From assembly GCF_025506355.1 (NCBI RefSeq), contig NZ_JANZYP010000025.1, forward strand, positions 1 through 64,000: 64,000 bases of DNA. Direction: 5' to 3'. This DNA comes from Sphaerisporangium corydalis (lineage in GTDB: Bacteria > Actinomycetota > Actinomycetes > Streptosporangiales > Streptosporangiaceae). Position 1 is the first letter of the stretch. Each line of letters begins with the position of its first letter. Below are positions 37,404 to 46,582 of the stretch, piece by piece. The translations under genes and the position numbers were made by a program. The notes under the pieces were generated by a model. That model saw nothing but the letters and a program-made list of their open reading frames with translations, ran no database searches and was not told the origin of the DNA.

Positions 37404-37572
37404 GCCTTCAGTGTCTACTGAACGCGCCGGGCCGCCGGATTCAGCAAGATTGGCCAAGGAATCAACCTTTCGTCAGCAGGTCTCACCGTCCGGCGGTCGG
37501 CTCCGCGCGGGCCTGATCCGCATCGTACGCACGGACGTGGAACCTCGTCCCCGCGCGGACGGTAGGACAGGC

Positions 37573-38817
37573 ATGGAACGACGCGACTTCTTCAGAGCGG
37601 CGGGCGGCCTCGCCGGCGCCGCGGTGCTCACGTCCTGCGCGGCCCGCCCGGCCGCCGCCCCGCCGAAGGCGAGCACGCCCGCGGCCGCCCACCTGCTGTT
37701 CGCCGACGTGTCGGCCCAGGTGGCGGCCTTCGACACCCGATCGGGCACCACGCTCTTCTCCGCCGCGCGGCCGATCCCCGCGGCGGCCTGGGACTACCTG
37801 TACACCGTGTCCCCGGCCGGCGAGCTGGTCACCCTCGAGGCCGGGACCGGCAAGGAGACCTCCCGCACGGCCGTGCCGCCGGGCCTGGTCGCCCGCGCGG
37901 TGTCCCAGGCCGGGAACGCGGTGGCGCTCGGCGCGCCCGCGCCCGCCGATCCGTACGGCGCCCCGGGGCGCAAGGAGACGACGCTGGTCATCGCCGACCC
38001 GGCCGGGCGCACGGCGCCCAAGGTCGTGCGGCTGAAGGGCAACTTCGAGCCGGACGGCTTCTCCGGCGGCGGGGAGGTCCTGTTCGTACTGGAGTACCTG
38101 CCCGCGACGGCGCCGGAGAGCTACCGCGTACGGGCCTACGACATCGAGTCGGGCACCCTCGGGCCGCTGCTCACCCGCAACAAGACCCCGGTGCCGAAGG
38201 GCGACGAGGAGACGATGCGCGGCGAGGGGCGGGCCGCCGTGCTCTCGCCCGACCGGTCACGGCTCTACACGCTGTACACCCACCAGCAGAACCACCTGCA
38301 CACCCGGGACCTGGTGGCCGGGCGGAAGACCGGCGTGCACGCGTTCGTGCACGTGCTGGACCTCAACCAGCGGTGGGCCTACTGCCTGGACCTTCCCGAG
38401 CCGTTCGGGCACGGGCCCGCGGCGGGCCACACGCTGGCGGTGTCGGCCGGGTCCCTGTACGTCTACGACGGGGCCAGCGGCACGGCGGTCCGCGCGAGCA
38501 CCGACTCGCTGGAGATCGTGACGAAGGCGTCGCCCGGCGCGTCCCCCGGGACCGCGGCGGCCGCCCCGGCCCGCGAATCGCTCTACATCGCGGCCGGGAC
38601 GTCCCTGCGGGCGGTGGACCCGATATCGCTCGCCGTCCTGCGCGAATGGCGGCTGCCGACCGCCAACCGGGGCGTCGCGGCGGGGCCGGACGACCGCGGC
38701 GTCTACGCGGGCGTCACCGACGGCGTCCTGCGGTTCTCCGGCGCCGGGCAGCCGTCCCGCCTGCCGTTCCCCGGCATCACCTGGCTGCGCCACGCCTCCG
38801 CGCCCGTCGCGGGGTGA
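37573..38817 (+). CDS. Tat-type lipoprotein with beta-propeller-like body
   Basis: The 414-aa product begins MERRDFFRAAGGLAGAAVLT followed by SC: a twin-arginine motif (RRDFFR), hydrophobic stretch and lipobox LTSC, so a lipoprotein exported by Tat. The body has repeated beta-strand segments (VAAFDTRSGTTLF, ELVTLEAGTGKET, RVRAYDIESGTLG, LYIAAGTSLRAVDPISL) as in WD40/PQQ-type propellers. Substrate or partner unknown. ATG 37573 follows TAGGAC closely. Divergent from hyuA across 169 bp. Confidence 0.85.
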   Translation: MERRDFFRAAGGLAGAAVLTSCAARPAAAPPKASTPAAAHLLFADVSAQVAAFDTRSGTTLFSAARPIPAAAWDYLYTVSPAGELVTLEAGTGKETSRTAVPPGLVARAVSQAGNAVALGAPAPADPYGAPGRKETTLVIADPAGRTAPKVVRLKGNFEPDGFSGGGEVLFVLEYLPATAPESYRVRAYDIESGTLGPLLTRNKTPVPKGDEETMRGEGRAAVLSPDRSRLYTLYTHQQNHLHTRDLVAGRKTGVHAFVHVLDLNQRWAYCLDLPEPFGHGPAAGHTLAVSAGSLYVYDGASGTAVRASTDSLEIVTKASPGASPGTAAAAPARESLYIAAGTSLRAVDPISLAVLREWRLPTANRGVAAGPDDRGVYAGVTDGVLRFSGAGQPSRLPFPGITWLRHASAPVAG

Positions 38818-38886
38818 GCGCTCTTACGCGACCGAGGTGTGCGGTCCGGTCCCCCGCCGGAGGGCCGGACTGTATGCTGACGCCCC

Positions 38887-39552
38887 GTGAGCGAAACGTC
38901 CGCCTTGTCGTCCACGCCCGCGCATCCTCGTCGTGACGGGGTGCTGAGGTTCTTCCACGGTCCGATGGACTGCGGCAAGTCCACGCTGGCGCTGCAGATG
39001 AACTACAACCACGGCCGCCAGGGCAGGCGAGGCCTGGTGCTCACCAAACACGACCGCTCGGGCGGCGCCAAGGTGACCAGCCGCATCGGGCTGGGCCTCG
39101 ACGCCATCGAGGTGGACGACGACCTGGACCTGGTCGAGCTCGTGATGGCCAGGGACGGCGTCGACTACCTGATCTGCGACGAGGCGTGTTTCTACACCGT
39201 GGCGCAGATCGAGCAGCTCGCCGACCTCGTCGACGGGCAGGGGGTCGACGTCTACGCGTTCGGCCTGGCCTCGGACTTCCGTTCGCGGATGTTCCCGGCG
39301 GCACAGCGCCTGTTCGAGCTCGCCGACGAGGTGTCCCGGCTGCAGGTCGAGGTGCTGTGCTGGTGCGGGCGCGAGGGCCGGATGAACGCGCGCGTCGTGG
39401 ACGGGGTCATGGCGCGCACCGGCGAGCAGGTCGTGATCGGCGACACCGACGGCTCCCAGGTGCACTACCGCGTCCTGTGCCGCCGCCACTACCGCACGGG
39501 CGACATCGACGCCGCCCACGAGGCGCGGCGGCTCTCCCCCACGCCTTCCTGA
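38887..39552 (+). CDS. tdk: Thymidine kinase
   Basis: Phosphorylates thymidine/deoxyuridine in the salvage pathway. The 221-aa product has Walker A GPMDCGKST, the DEACF motif, the lasso region YAFGLASDFR and the zinc ligands CWCGREGRMNAR and CRRHY. GTG 38887 is 8 nt after TATGCT (38873-38878), fitting a leaderless mRNA. Length is normal for type II TK. Confidence 0.95.
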   Translation: MSETSALSSTPAHPRRDGVLRFFHGPMDCGKSTLALQMNYNHGRQGRRGLVLTKHDRSGGAKVTSRIGLGLDAIEVDDDLDLVELVMARDGVDYLICDEACFYTVAQIEQLADLVDGQGVDVYAFGLASDFRSRMFPAAQRLFELADEVSRLQVEVLCWCGREGRMNARVVDGVMARTGEQVVIGDTDGSQVHYRVLCRRHYRTGDIDAAHEARRLSPTPS

Positions 39553-39563
39553 GGACGGCGGCC

Positions 39564-39634
39564 CTTCCAGGCGTACGCCAGGGGCCTTCCGGGCGTACGT
39601 CAGGGGAGCGGTTCTTCCAGGCGTAGGTCAGGGG
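39564..39634. repeat. Three imperfect 21-bp repeats
   Basis: CTTCC(A/G)GGCGTA(C/G)G(C/T)CAGGGG occurs at 39564-39584, 39586-39606 and 39614-39634, in the gap after tdk; the last copy contains the stop of the convergent gene. Role unknown. Confidence 0.7.
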
Positions 39635-40530
39635 GCGGAGGAGATGTCGTCCATGCGGGCCGCGAGCTGGAGCGGGTCGCCGCTGAGCAGGGCGGAGGTC
39701 GCGCGCCACCAGGCGAACCACTCGCCGCTGCGCCACATCCAGTCGACGCGCTCGACGGCGGCGATCACGTCCCCCTTGGCCTGCCACCTCGGCCCGACGT
39801 GCTCGCCGGTGGCGCCGTGGCGCAGCGCCCACTGGCGCAGCTGCTCGGCGGCGTGCTGGTCGACGGTGACGGCGTAGGGGTCGGGGTCCTCGCCGGGGAG
39901 AGGGTGGGGGCCGAGGCCGGCGGCCACGCCCCAGCTCCACTGGGCCTCGGCGGGCCGGGAGTACCGCAGGGAGGAGAAGTCGAGGTCGGACCCGGTCGTG
40001 CCGTCCGGCCGCGGGGCCACCTCGGTGTCGAGACGGCCGCCCGCGTCGAACGCGACCACCAGGCGGGCGCCGGGCAGGGCGTCGTCCGGCAGGGCGACGC
40101 GGTCCTCCGCCTGCCAGGAGTTGAGGTCGACCGTCCCGATCGGGGTGCCCCACGCCAGGTCGGCGGTGTCGTCGGCGATCCAGGCGGCCAGCATCTCAAG
40201 GACGGTGAGGTCGGTCCACGGCTCGATGGCCGTGGTGGCGGTGAGCACCTCGTCGGGCGCGGGGATCTTGCCGCCCCGGCCGGTGGACCACCAGCCGGTG
40301 CCGAGTGCGCTCGTCCCGACGAGCAGGCCGGCGACGGCCGCGAGCTCGGACGATCTTCTGGTGAGTACGGCTCCCTGCGCCAGCTCGGCGCAGCGGGCCA
40401 GGCGCTTGTCGCCGAGCACGGTCCTCGCCTCGTTCAGCAGTGACCGGGCCGTCGGCTGCCGCTCGCCCAGCAGGTCGTGGATCAGCCGCCGGGCCTCTGC
40501 TCGGGCATCTTCCGCACGAAACTCCCGCAT
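39628..40530 (-). CDS. Hypothetical protein with N-terminal helical domain
   Basis: The 300-aa product has a charged helical N-terminus (about 1-60, FRAEDARAEARRLIHDLLGE), then WSTGRGGKIPAPDEVLTAT and a Trp-rich C-terminal part with VERVDWMWRSGEWFAWWRAT. No signal or TM helix is seen and I know no family. TAACGT lies 6 nt before ATG 40530, consistent with a leaderless mRNA, and the palindrome at 40547-40561 sits just upstream. Confidence 0.7.
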   Translation of the reverse strand: MREFRAEDARAEARRLIHDLLGERQPTARSLLNEARTVLGDKRLARCAELAQGAVLTRRSSELAAVAGLLVGTSALGTGWWSTGRGGKIPAPDEVLTATTAIEPWTDLTVLEMLAAWIADDTADLAWGTPIGTVDLNSWQAEDRVALPDDALPGARLVVAFDAGGRLDTEVAPRPDGTTGSDLDFSSLRYSRPAEAQWSWGVAAGLGPHPLPGEDPDPYAVTVDQHAAEQLRQWALRHGATGEHVGPRWQAKGDVIAAVERVDWMWRSGEWFAWWRATSALLSGDPLQLAARMDDISSAP

Positions 40531-40546
40531 AACACCACGTTACGCC

Positions 40547-40561
40547 GATAGATCCTCTATC
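40547..40561. promoter_or_regulatory. Short palindrome before the 300-aa gene
   Basis: GATAGA-TCC-TCTATC is a perfect dyad 17 bp upstream of ATG 40530 and could be an operator overlapping the promoter. It could also be chance; I see no second copy nearby. Confidence 0.35.
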
Positions 40562-40602
40562 GCGAGATTCCGTAACAACCCTGGAATCTATCTGGGACCG
40601 GA

Positions 40603-41286
40603 CTACCGCCGCCCGCCGGTGCGGCCGAGGAGCCAGCCGATCACGGCGCTGCCGAGCGCGACGCCCGCGCCCATCCCGAAGGCCGTGAGCACCGGCCATA
40701 CGGGGGTGCCGCGACGCTCGGCGGGTCGTTCGAAGACGGTCGCCGGGGCGGCGCCGCGCGCGGTGTCCGGGGTCACGGCCGCCCCGTCCGTCGCCAGAAC
40801 ACCTGGAGCTCCAGCAGGGACCAGCGTCGTCCCGGCCGGCGTGGGACCGGCCTGGAGGTGGTGCTCGACCGCGCTGAAGAACTCGCCGGCGGTCTTCTTG
40901 GCGACCGAGCCCAGCATGCGCTGCCCGACGCCGCCGATCATGCCGCCGACGACGGCCTCGGCGTCGTAGTCGACCCGGGTCGAACCGCCGTCGACCTCGC
41001 TCAGCCGGATGCGCACGGTGGCGTCGACCGTGCCGGGGGCGCCGGAGCCCCGGGCGCGGAGCGTGAAGCGCTCGGGCTCCTCGGGCTCGGACAGGGCCAC
41101 CTCGCCCTGGTAGACGCCCTTGATGGAGGCGACCCCCGCGCTGACCGTCATGCGGTAGGTGTCGCCGCCGGTGGCCTCCAGCCGCTCGCACCCCGGGATG
41201 GTCCGCACCAGGACCGCGGGGTCCTGCAGGGCGGCCCACACTTTGCCTCGGTCGACCCCGACCACGGCACTGCCGACGACCTTCAA
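40603..41286 (-). CDS. CoxG-type SRPBCC protein with C-terminal membrane anchor
   Basis: The 227-aa product matches carbon-monoxide dehydrogenase subunit G-like proteins: KVWAALQDPAVLVRTIPGCE, VSAGVASIKGVYQGEVAL and DAEAVVGGMIGGVGQRMLGS. A Pro/Ala linker leads to a C-terminal TM helix (VLTAFGMGAGVALGSAVIGW). CoxG relatives tether or assist molybdenum hydroxylases at the membrane; such an enzyme is encoded at 52-56 kb without its own CoxG. TTG 41286 is the start, with GGAGG 6-7 nt upstream. Divergent from the AfsR-like gene. Confidence 0.85.
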   Translation of the reverse strand: MKVVGSAVVGVDRGKVWAALQDPAVLVRTIPGCERLEATGGDTYRMTVSAGVASIKGVYQGEVALSEPEEPERFTLRARGSGAPGTVDATVRIRLSEVDGGSTRVDYDAEAVVGGMIGGVGQRMLGSVAKKTAGEFFSAVEHHLQAGPTPAGTTLVPAGAPGVLATDGAAVTPDTARGAAPATVFERPAERRGTPVWPVLTAFGMGAGVALGSAVIGWLLGRTGGRR

Positions 41287-41569
41287 AGGACACCTCCGAT
41301 GCCGAGAGACTAGAGACTCGCCCGCGCGGCGGATAAGGGCAACATCTGCCCGCCGCCACCGCCGTGGCTCGTCAGGTCTCGACGGCCTGAATCCGCCTGT
41401 CACCCGTGAAGGTCACGCTAACACCGCAGGCGCCGCCATTCGCACCACCGACAATATTTCAGGTCGGCTGCAAATTGTGAGCACCCTTCGCCTTTCTCGG
41501 CTTTCGGGATATAACTACCGAATCGGTCCGCAACCTGCGGAGAGTGGACGCTCAAAGGGACGGAACATC

Positions 41570-44464
41570 GTGAATGCTCGACCTACGGGGCTTCACTTCT
41601 CTGTCCTCGGGCCACTGGAGGCCTCCCGTGACGGGGAGCGGCTCGACCTGGGAGGCAGCCGCGTCAAGGCGGTGGTCGCGACGCTGCTGATCGCCCAGGG
41701 CAAGGTGGTCACCGTCGACCGCATCGTCGAGGCGGTCTGGGGGCGGCAGGCGCCCAACAGCGTCATGGCGAGCCTTTACTCCTACATCACCAAGCTGCGC
41801 AAGACCCTCGAACCCGCCCGCCCGTCCCGGGCGCCCCACGGCATCCTGGACCGCCAGGGCCCGGGGTACGTGCTGCGCGTCCGGCCCGAGTCGGTGGACG
41901 CCGAACGCTTCGCCGCCATGGCCGATCACGGCGCCCGGCTGCTGGGCGAGGACCCCGGGGCGGCGGCGGAGAGCCTGGAGGCGGCGCTCGCGCTGTGGCG
42001 GGGGCCCGCGTACGTCGACCTGGGCGAGAGCGAGGTGGCCATGGCGGAGATCGCGCGGCTGGAGAACTCCCGGCTGTCGGCCCGCCAGGACCACGCCGCC
42101 GCCCTGCTGGCCATGGGCGCCGCCGTCCCCGCCGTGGGCGCGCTGGAGGCGCTGGTCCGCCAGCACCCGCTCGCCGAGCGCTCCTGGGAACTGCTGGCCC
42201 TCGCGCTGTACCGCAACGAACGCCAGGGGGACGCGCTGGCCACCCTGCGGGCCGCGCGCGACCGGCTGGTCGACGAGCTGGGCGTCGACCCCGGCCCGTC
42301 CCTGCGCGCCATGGAGGCGGCGGTGCTCCGGCAGGACCCCGGCCTGGACTGGCGGCGCCCCCGGGAGGTCGCGGCGGTCGCCGAGCCGGCCGTGCCCCGC
42401 GACACCCAAGGCCCCCGGCTGCCCGCGCCGCTCACCCGCCTGGTCGGCCGGGAGAGGGAGGTGTGCATGGTGCGCGGGCTCCTCGCGGAGCACCGCCTGG
42501 TGACCGTCACCGGGCCTGGCGGCGCGGGCAAGAGCCGCCTGGCCCTGGAGGTCGCCCGCGAACTGGCGGACGAGGACCACGAGGGCGAGGGTCCGTGGCT
42601 GGCCCTCCTGAGCGACGCGGCCGGGGAGGCGCCGCTCCCCGGGGTCATCGGCGCGGCCATGGGCACGGCGACCGCCACCAGCGCGGACGACCTGGCCGCC
42701 GCCATCGGCGACCGCGAGATGCTGCTGGTCCTGGACAACTGCGAGCACGTGGTCGACGCGGTCGCGGGCCTGGCCGAGAGCCTGCTGTCCCGGTGCCCCG
42801 GCCTGCGCCTGCTGACCACCAGCCGCGAGCCGCTGGCCATCGCCGGCGAGGTGATGTGCGACCTGCCCCCGCTCGACCCCGGCGGTACCGCCGCCGAGCT
42901 CTTCGCCGAGCGCGCCCGCGCGATACAACCCGGCTGGCGGCCCAAGCACGCCGAGCACACGCTGATCTCCCGCGTCTGCCGCGAGCTGGACGGCCTCCCG
43001 CTCGCCATCGAGCTCGCGGCGGCCCAGACCCGGGTGCTGTCGCTCCAGCAGATCGACGAGGGACTGACCGACCGTTTCACGCTGCTCGCCTCGGGGTCGC
43101 GGACCGCCCCGGCGCGGCACCGCAGCCTGGAGGCGGCCGTCGAGTCGAGCGTGCGCCTCCTCACCCCGGCGGAGCGGCGGCTGCTGGACCGTCTGAGCCT
43201 GTTCGAGGGCGGGTTCGACCTGTCGGCCGCCGAGCGGATGGACGACCGGCCGTCGGTGCTGCCCGAGCTGAGCGGGCTGGTCGCCAAGTCGCTGCTCACC
43301 GTGGACGGCACCGGCACGCCCCGCAGGTACCGCATGCTGAACACGATCCGCCAGTACGCGCTGCGCGCCCTGCCCGGCGACGAGCGGCACCGCTGGGCGG
43401 ACCGGCACCTCGCCTGGGCGGTCGAGCTGGCCGAGACCGCCGACCGGCGGCTGCGGACCTTCGACGGCGAGGCGTGGATGCGCCGGCTCCGCCACGAGCG
43501 GGCGAACATGCGGTCCGCGCTCGGCCACGCCCTGGCCACCGGCGACGGGGACTCCGCGCTGCGCATCTCCACCGCGCTGGCCTGGTACTGGTACCGGGCC
43601 GCCAACGTGCACGAAGGCATCGGCTGGCTGTCCGAGGCCCTGGACGCCGCCGGCGCCGCCCACCCGGGACGCGGCCAGGCGCTCATCGGCCGGGCGCTGC
43701 TCCACTACCTCGCCGGGGACCCGATCACCGGGAACGACGACGTCGAGATCGCGCTGCGCCAGGCCGAGGCCACCGGCGACATCGAGGTCATGGCGCGCGC
43801 CCTGCCCTACCGGGCGTACTTCCTGCAGCTCAGCGGCGACCCGAGCCAGGCGCGGCTCGCGCTCGCCGAGGGGTGGAAGCACGTACGGGCCGCCGGCCTG
43901 CCCTGGGTGGAGGCCGAGCTGATGATGGTGCGCGGGCAGATCACCCGGGTCGCCGGGGACCCGGCGCTCGCCGCCGGGCAGCTCGTGCAAGCCGCCGACA
44001 TCGCCGAGGCGTGCGGCCACGACTGGGCGTACTGCTCGGCGGGGTGGATCGGCGCCAAGGTCGCCATGGACCTGGGCGACGCGGACCGCGCGGTGCAGCA
44101 GGCGGCGCGGCTGGTGGCGCACCTGGACCGCACCGAGGACGTGACCTCGTGGCTGGCCTGCGCGCACGTGCTGGCGGGCGCGCTCGGCATGGCCGGCCGG
44201 GGGATGGAGGGCGCCGTGCTGCTCGGCACCGTGTCGGCCATCGGGTCGAGGGTCGGCTACTCCCCGCAGCTCATGGACCCGCTGGACGGCCCGCGCAACG
44301 TGGCCGCCGTACGGGCGCCGCTCGCGCCGGAGGCGTTCGACGAGGCGACGGCCATGGGCGCCAGCCTCACCAAGGAGGACGCCACCGCGATGGCCCGCCG
44401 CCTCATCGTGCACAGCCCCGGGGAGGACGACCACCGGACGGTCCTGCGCCCGCGCCGCTCCTGA
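41570..44464 (+). CDS. AfsR/SARP-family transcriptional regulator with NB-ARC-like ATPase
   Basis: A 964-aa STAND regulator. Order: winged-helix DNA-binding domain (about 8-100, FSVLGPLEASRDGERLDLGG), BTAD (about 105-255, LFRAL-type LALYRNERQGDAL), NTPase with Walker A GPGGAGKSRL near residue 315 and Walker B LLVLDNCEHV near 385, then a TPR-like helical C-terminal third. Family members switch on secondary metabolism or stress genes. GTG 41570 is the start, in front of RPTGLHFSVLG. No biosynthetic cluster is adjacent, so the target is unclear. The last codons lie in a tandem repeat (see 44423). Confidence 0.92.
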   Translation: MNARPTGLHFSVLGPLEASRDGERLDLGGSRVKAVVATLLIAQGKVVTVDRIVEAVWGRQAPNSVMASLYSYITKLRKTLEPARPSRAPHGILDRQGPGYVLRVRPESVDAERFAAMADHGARLLGEDPGAAAESLEAALALWRGPAYVDLGESEVAMAEIARLENSRLSARQDHAAALLAMGAAVPAVGALEALVRQHPLAERSWELLALALYRNERQGDALATLRAARDRLVDELGVDPGPSLRAMEAAVLRQDPGLDWRRPREVAAVAEPAVPRDTQGPRLPAPLTRLVGREREVCMVRGLLAEHRLVTVTGPGGAGKSRLALEVARELADEDHEGEGPWLALLSDAAGEAPLPGVIGAAMGTATATSADDLAAAIGDREMLLVLDNCEHVVDAVAGLAESLLSRCPGLRLLTTSREPLAIAGEVMCDLPPLDPGGTAAELFAERARAIQPGWRPKHAEHTLISRVCRELDGLPLAIELAAAQTRVLSLQQIDEGLTDRFTLLASGSRTAPARHRSLEAAVESSVRLLTPAERRLLDRLSLFEGGFDLSAAERMDDRPSVLPELSGLVAKSLLTVDGTGTPRRYRMLNTIRQYALRALPGDERHRWADRHLAWAVELAETADRRLRTFDGEAWMRRLRHERANMRSALGHALATGDGDSALRISTALAWYWYRAANVHEGIGWLSEALDAAGAAHPGRGQALIGRALLHYLAGDPITGNDDVEIALRQAEATGDIEVMARALPYRAYFLQLSGDPSQARLALAEGWKHVRAAGLPWVEAELMMVRGQITRVAGDPALAAGQLVQAADIAEACGHDWAYCSAGWIGAKVAMDLGDADRAVQQAARLVAHLDRTEDVTSWLACAHVLAGALGMAGRGMEGAVLLGTVSAIGSRVGYSPQLMDPLDGPRNVAAVRAPLAPEAFDEATAMGASLTKEDATAMARRLIVHSPGEDDHRTVLRPRRS

Positions 44465-44582
44465 GGACGATCATCGGACCGGCCTGCGCGCCCGCGCCGC
44501 TCTTGAGGACGACCCTCGGACCGGCCTGCGCCCGCGCCGCTCTGAGGACGACCATCGGACCCTCCTGCGCCCGCGCCGCTCT
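44423..44582 (+). repeat. Four tandem ~40-bp repeats spanning the AfsR-like stop
   Basis: Units of 40, 42, 39 and 39 bp start at 44423, 44463, 44505 and 44544, each beginning GAGGACGA and ending CCGCGCCGCTC; a partial fifth starts at 44583. The first unit encodes the C-terminal EDDHRTVLRPRRS of the regulator and the TGA stop lies at the junction to the second. The array could shift the stop or act in termination. Confidence 0.85.
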
Positions 44583-44596
44583 GAGGACGCCCCCGT

Positions 44597-45781
44597 TCAC
44601 CGGTCGCGGTTCATCGCGGTGCCGCCATTGAGGGTGTAGGCGCGGCCGGCGCCGGACACGACGGCGCCGTGACCGGCGGGCACGCCGGTGTAGTAGTGGC
44701 GGTCGCCGCTCCCCGGCCGTTCCCGGTCCGCCCGCCGGTGCTCCCACGCGTCCAGGCGGCGGCGCAGCTCGGCGCGGTCGATGAGGCGCGCCTCCCCCAT
44801 CGCGGCCAGCGTCAGGCTTCCGTACTCGCTGGAGAACGCCCCGCTCAGCAGGTGCGCGATCAGCCGCCGGTCGGTGCGGCGCACCTTGGAGACCGCCTCG
44901 CGGATGTGCCGGCGGAAACCGGCCAGGTCGTGCAGTTCCTCGTCGATGACCGCCTGGTTGACCGGCGGGCAGGGGCTCTCGGGGCACAGGCGCGCGGCCC
45001 GGCCGAGGAGGTCCCGCGCCCGGTCGTGGTCCTTGGGCGGCACGAGCCGGATGAGCGCCGCCTCCACCAGCAGGTCCCCGGCCGCCTGCCGCGCCTCCTG
45101 TCCCGCACCGGGTGGGGCGATCAGGGTGTGGCCGTGTTCGAGCAGCCCGCAGGCGGCGTCCCTGTCGGTGTCGGCGATCAGGCGGGCCAGGGCGGTCCAC
45201 GCCTCGACCACCAGCGGCCGGTGGGCCAGCACGGTGCGGAACGCCCGCTGGGCGCCGGTGTCGTCGCCCATCTCCGCGAGGCAGGTGCCCAGCAGGTACC
45301 AGGCCGTGGGCACCGGATCGGCGCCCGGGTCGGGGAACGCGTTCACCGACGCGACCAGCTCGGCCGCCGCCTCGGAGTACCGGCCGAACGACAGGTGCAG
45401 GCGGGCCCGCTGGATCGTCACGCGAGCCCGCGTGCGCGGATCGGAGGTGGCCATGACCGCCAGGTCCAGCGCGCGCGCCGCGTCCTGAAGGCTCACCCCG
45501 TGGTCGATCCAGATCTGCGCCGCGTTCGTCAGGACCACCGGGTCGTTCGGCGACATCTGCAGCAGGGCCCCGTACCGCCGCAGCGCCTCGGCCACCAGCC
45601 CGTTGGCGTGGTGCCAGAGGGCCGCGTCCAGCGCGTCCGCGTACTCCCGCCGCGCGTCGGCCGACCCCCAGCGGTCCCCCCGGCCGAGCGAGGCGCGGTG
45701 CGCGTGCAGGGCCCGCACGACGGCCAGGCCGGCGACGGCGATGAGCGGCCCCGCCCCGTTCCGCGCGTCGTCGCCGTCCAT
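44597..45781 (-). CDS. TPR-repeat protein of the Crp-cyclase operon
   Basis: A 394-aa cytoplasmic helical protein with TPR-like pairs (ALWHHANGLVAEALRRYGAL, VLTNAAQIWIDHGVSLQDAA, AWYLLGTCLAEMGDDTGAQR, EAWTALARLIADTDRDAACG). It has one possible weak hydrophobic stretch near residue 15 (LIAVAGLAVVRALHAH). ATG 45781 lies 11 nt after the cyclase-like stop, and both are downstream of the Crp/Fnr gene on the same strand. It may sense or scaffold for the other two products (inference). Confidence 0.85.
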   Translation of the reverse strand: MDGDDARNGAGPLIAVAGLAVVRALHAHRASLGRGDRWGSADARREYADALDAALWHHANGLVAEALRRYGALLQMSPNDPVVLTNAAQIWIDHGVSLQDAARALDLAVMATSDPRTRARVTIQRARLHLSFGRYSEAAAELVASVNAFPDPGADPVPTAWYLLGTCLAEMGDDTGAQRAFRTVLAHRPLVVEAWTALARLIADTDRDAACGLLEHGHTLIAPPGAGQEARQAAGDLLVEAALIRLVPPKDHDRARDLLGRAARLCPESPCPPVNQAVIDEELHDLAGFRRHIREAVSKVRRTDRRLIAHLLSGAFSSEYGSLTLAAMGEARLIDRAELRRRLDAWEHRRADRERPGSGDRHYYTGVPAGHGAVVSGAGRAYTLNGGTAMNRDR

Positions 45782-45792
45782 GCCCGCTTCCG

Positions 45793-46524
45793 TCAGTACT
45801 CGTCGATGTTGACGATGGGCCCGAACCGGCCGGCCCGCTCGCGGGGCGGCGCGAGGACGGGGCGGGCGGGGTGCGGGAGGTCCAGCGCGGGCGCCGAGTC
45901 CGGGACGCTGATCCACGCGTCGGTGGCGACGTCGCTCGAACGCACCCTGACGTGGTGGAACATGTGCTTCCTCAGGTCGCGGTACTCGTGCTCGATCACG
46001 TCCTCGAAGAGCTGCGCGGACACGATGACGGCCAGGTCGGCGCCGGGGTCGCGGGCCAGCGCCGCCCCCAGCTCGTCGCTGTCGCGCAGCCGGCAGACCA
46101 TGGTCACCGCCCGGCCGGCGAACCCGCCGTCCCCCACCCACGTCGGGCCCTGGTGGAACGCGACGCGCAGCCGCAGCCGCTCGGCGGCGTCCGCGCCGAG
46201 GTGGCGGTTGTGCTTGCGCAGGGCGACGCGCAGCTCGCCGACGAACCCGGCGATGACCCGCGCCTCGCTCACCCCCGAAGGCAGCAGGAGCAGCAGCCCG
46301 TCGCGCTGCTCCTGGCGGAACATGACGGTGGCGGTCCCCTCCTGGACGGGGGTGCCGTGCTCGGCGGCGTAGAGCCGGTCCAGCCCCGCCTCCCTGCCCG
46401 CCTCGGCGATCACCTCGGCGAGCCGGCGCTGGATCTCCCGCTGCTCGGCGCCGGAACGCGTGTCGTACTTGTCCACGTCCAGGGCGATGCACAGGCGACG
46501 GACTTCTCCGCTCAGGTCGTTCAC
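45793..46524 (-). CDS. Class III nucleotidyl-cyclase-like protein
   Basis: The 243-aa product has the order of class III adenylate/guanylate cyclase catalytic domains: CIALDVDKYD (Asp16/Asp18, metal-binding strand), RDGLLLLLP (Asp75, where GDG is usual), RLRLRVAFHQGP, then GFAGRAVTMVCRLRDSDEL. The second-last element keeps the Arg but has Thr for the usual Asn, so activity is uncertain. GAAGGAGA is 7 nt before GTG 46524. No TM, HAMP or sensor domain is present. It lies 58 nt after the Crp/Fnr gene and 11 nt before the TPR gene. Related cyclase-like proteins occur in actinobacterial conflict-type systems. Confidence 0.75.
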   Translation of the reverse strand: MNDLSGEVRRLCIALDVDKYDTRSGAEQREIQRRLAEVIAEAGREAGLDRLYAAEHGTPVQEGTATVMFRQEQRDGLLLLLPSGVSEARVIAGFVGELRVALRKHNRHLGADAAERLRLRVAFHQGPTWVGDGGFAGRAVTMVCRLRDSDELGAALARDPGADLAVIVSAQLFEDVIEHEYRDLRKHMFHHVRVRSSDVATDAWISVPDSAPALDLPHPARPVLAPPRERAGRFGPIVNIDEY

Positions 46525-46582
46525 CGTTCGTCTCCTTCGGGCGAGGCGGGGGTGCCGGAATCTCCACAGCGTCCCGCCCCGG

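Noticed and set aside
41552-44434. 960-aa minus-strand frame opposite the AfsR-like gene
   Set aside because: Antisense shadow with His/Gln/Pro/Arg bias and no domain.
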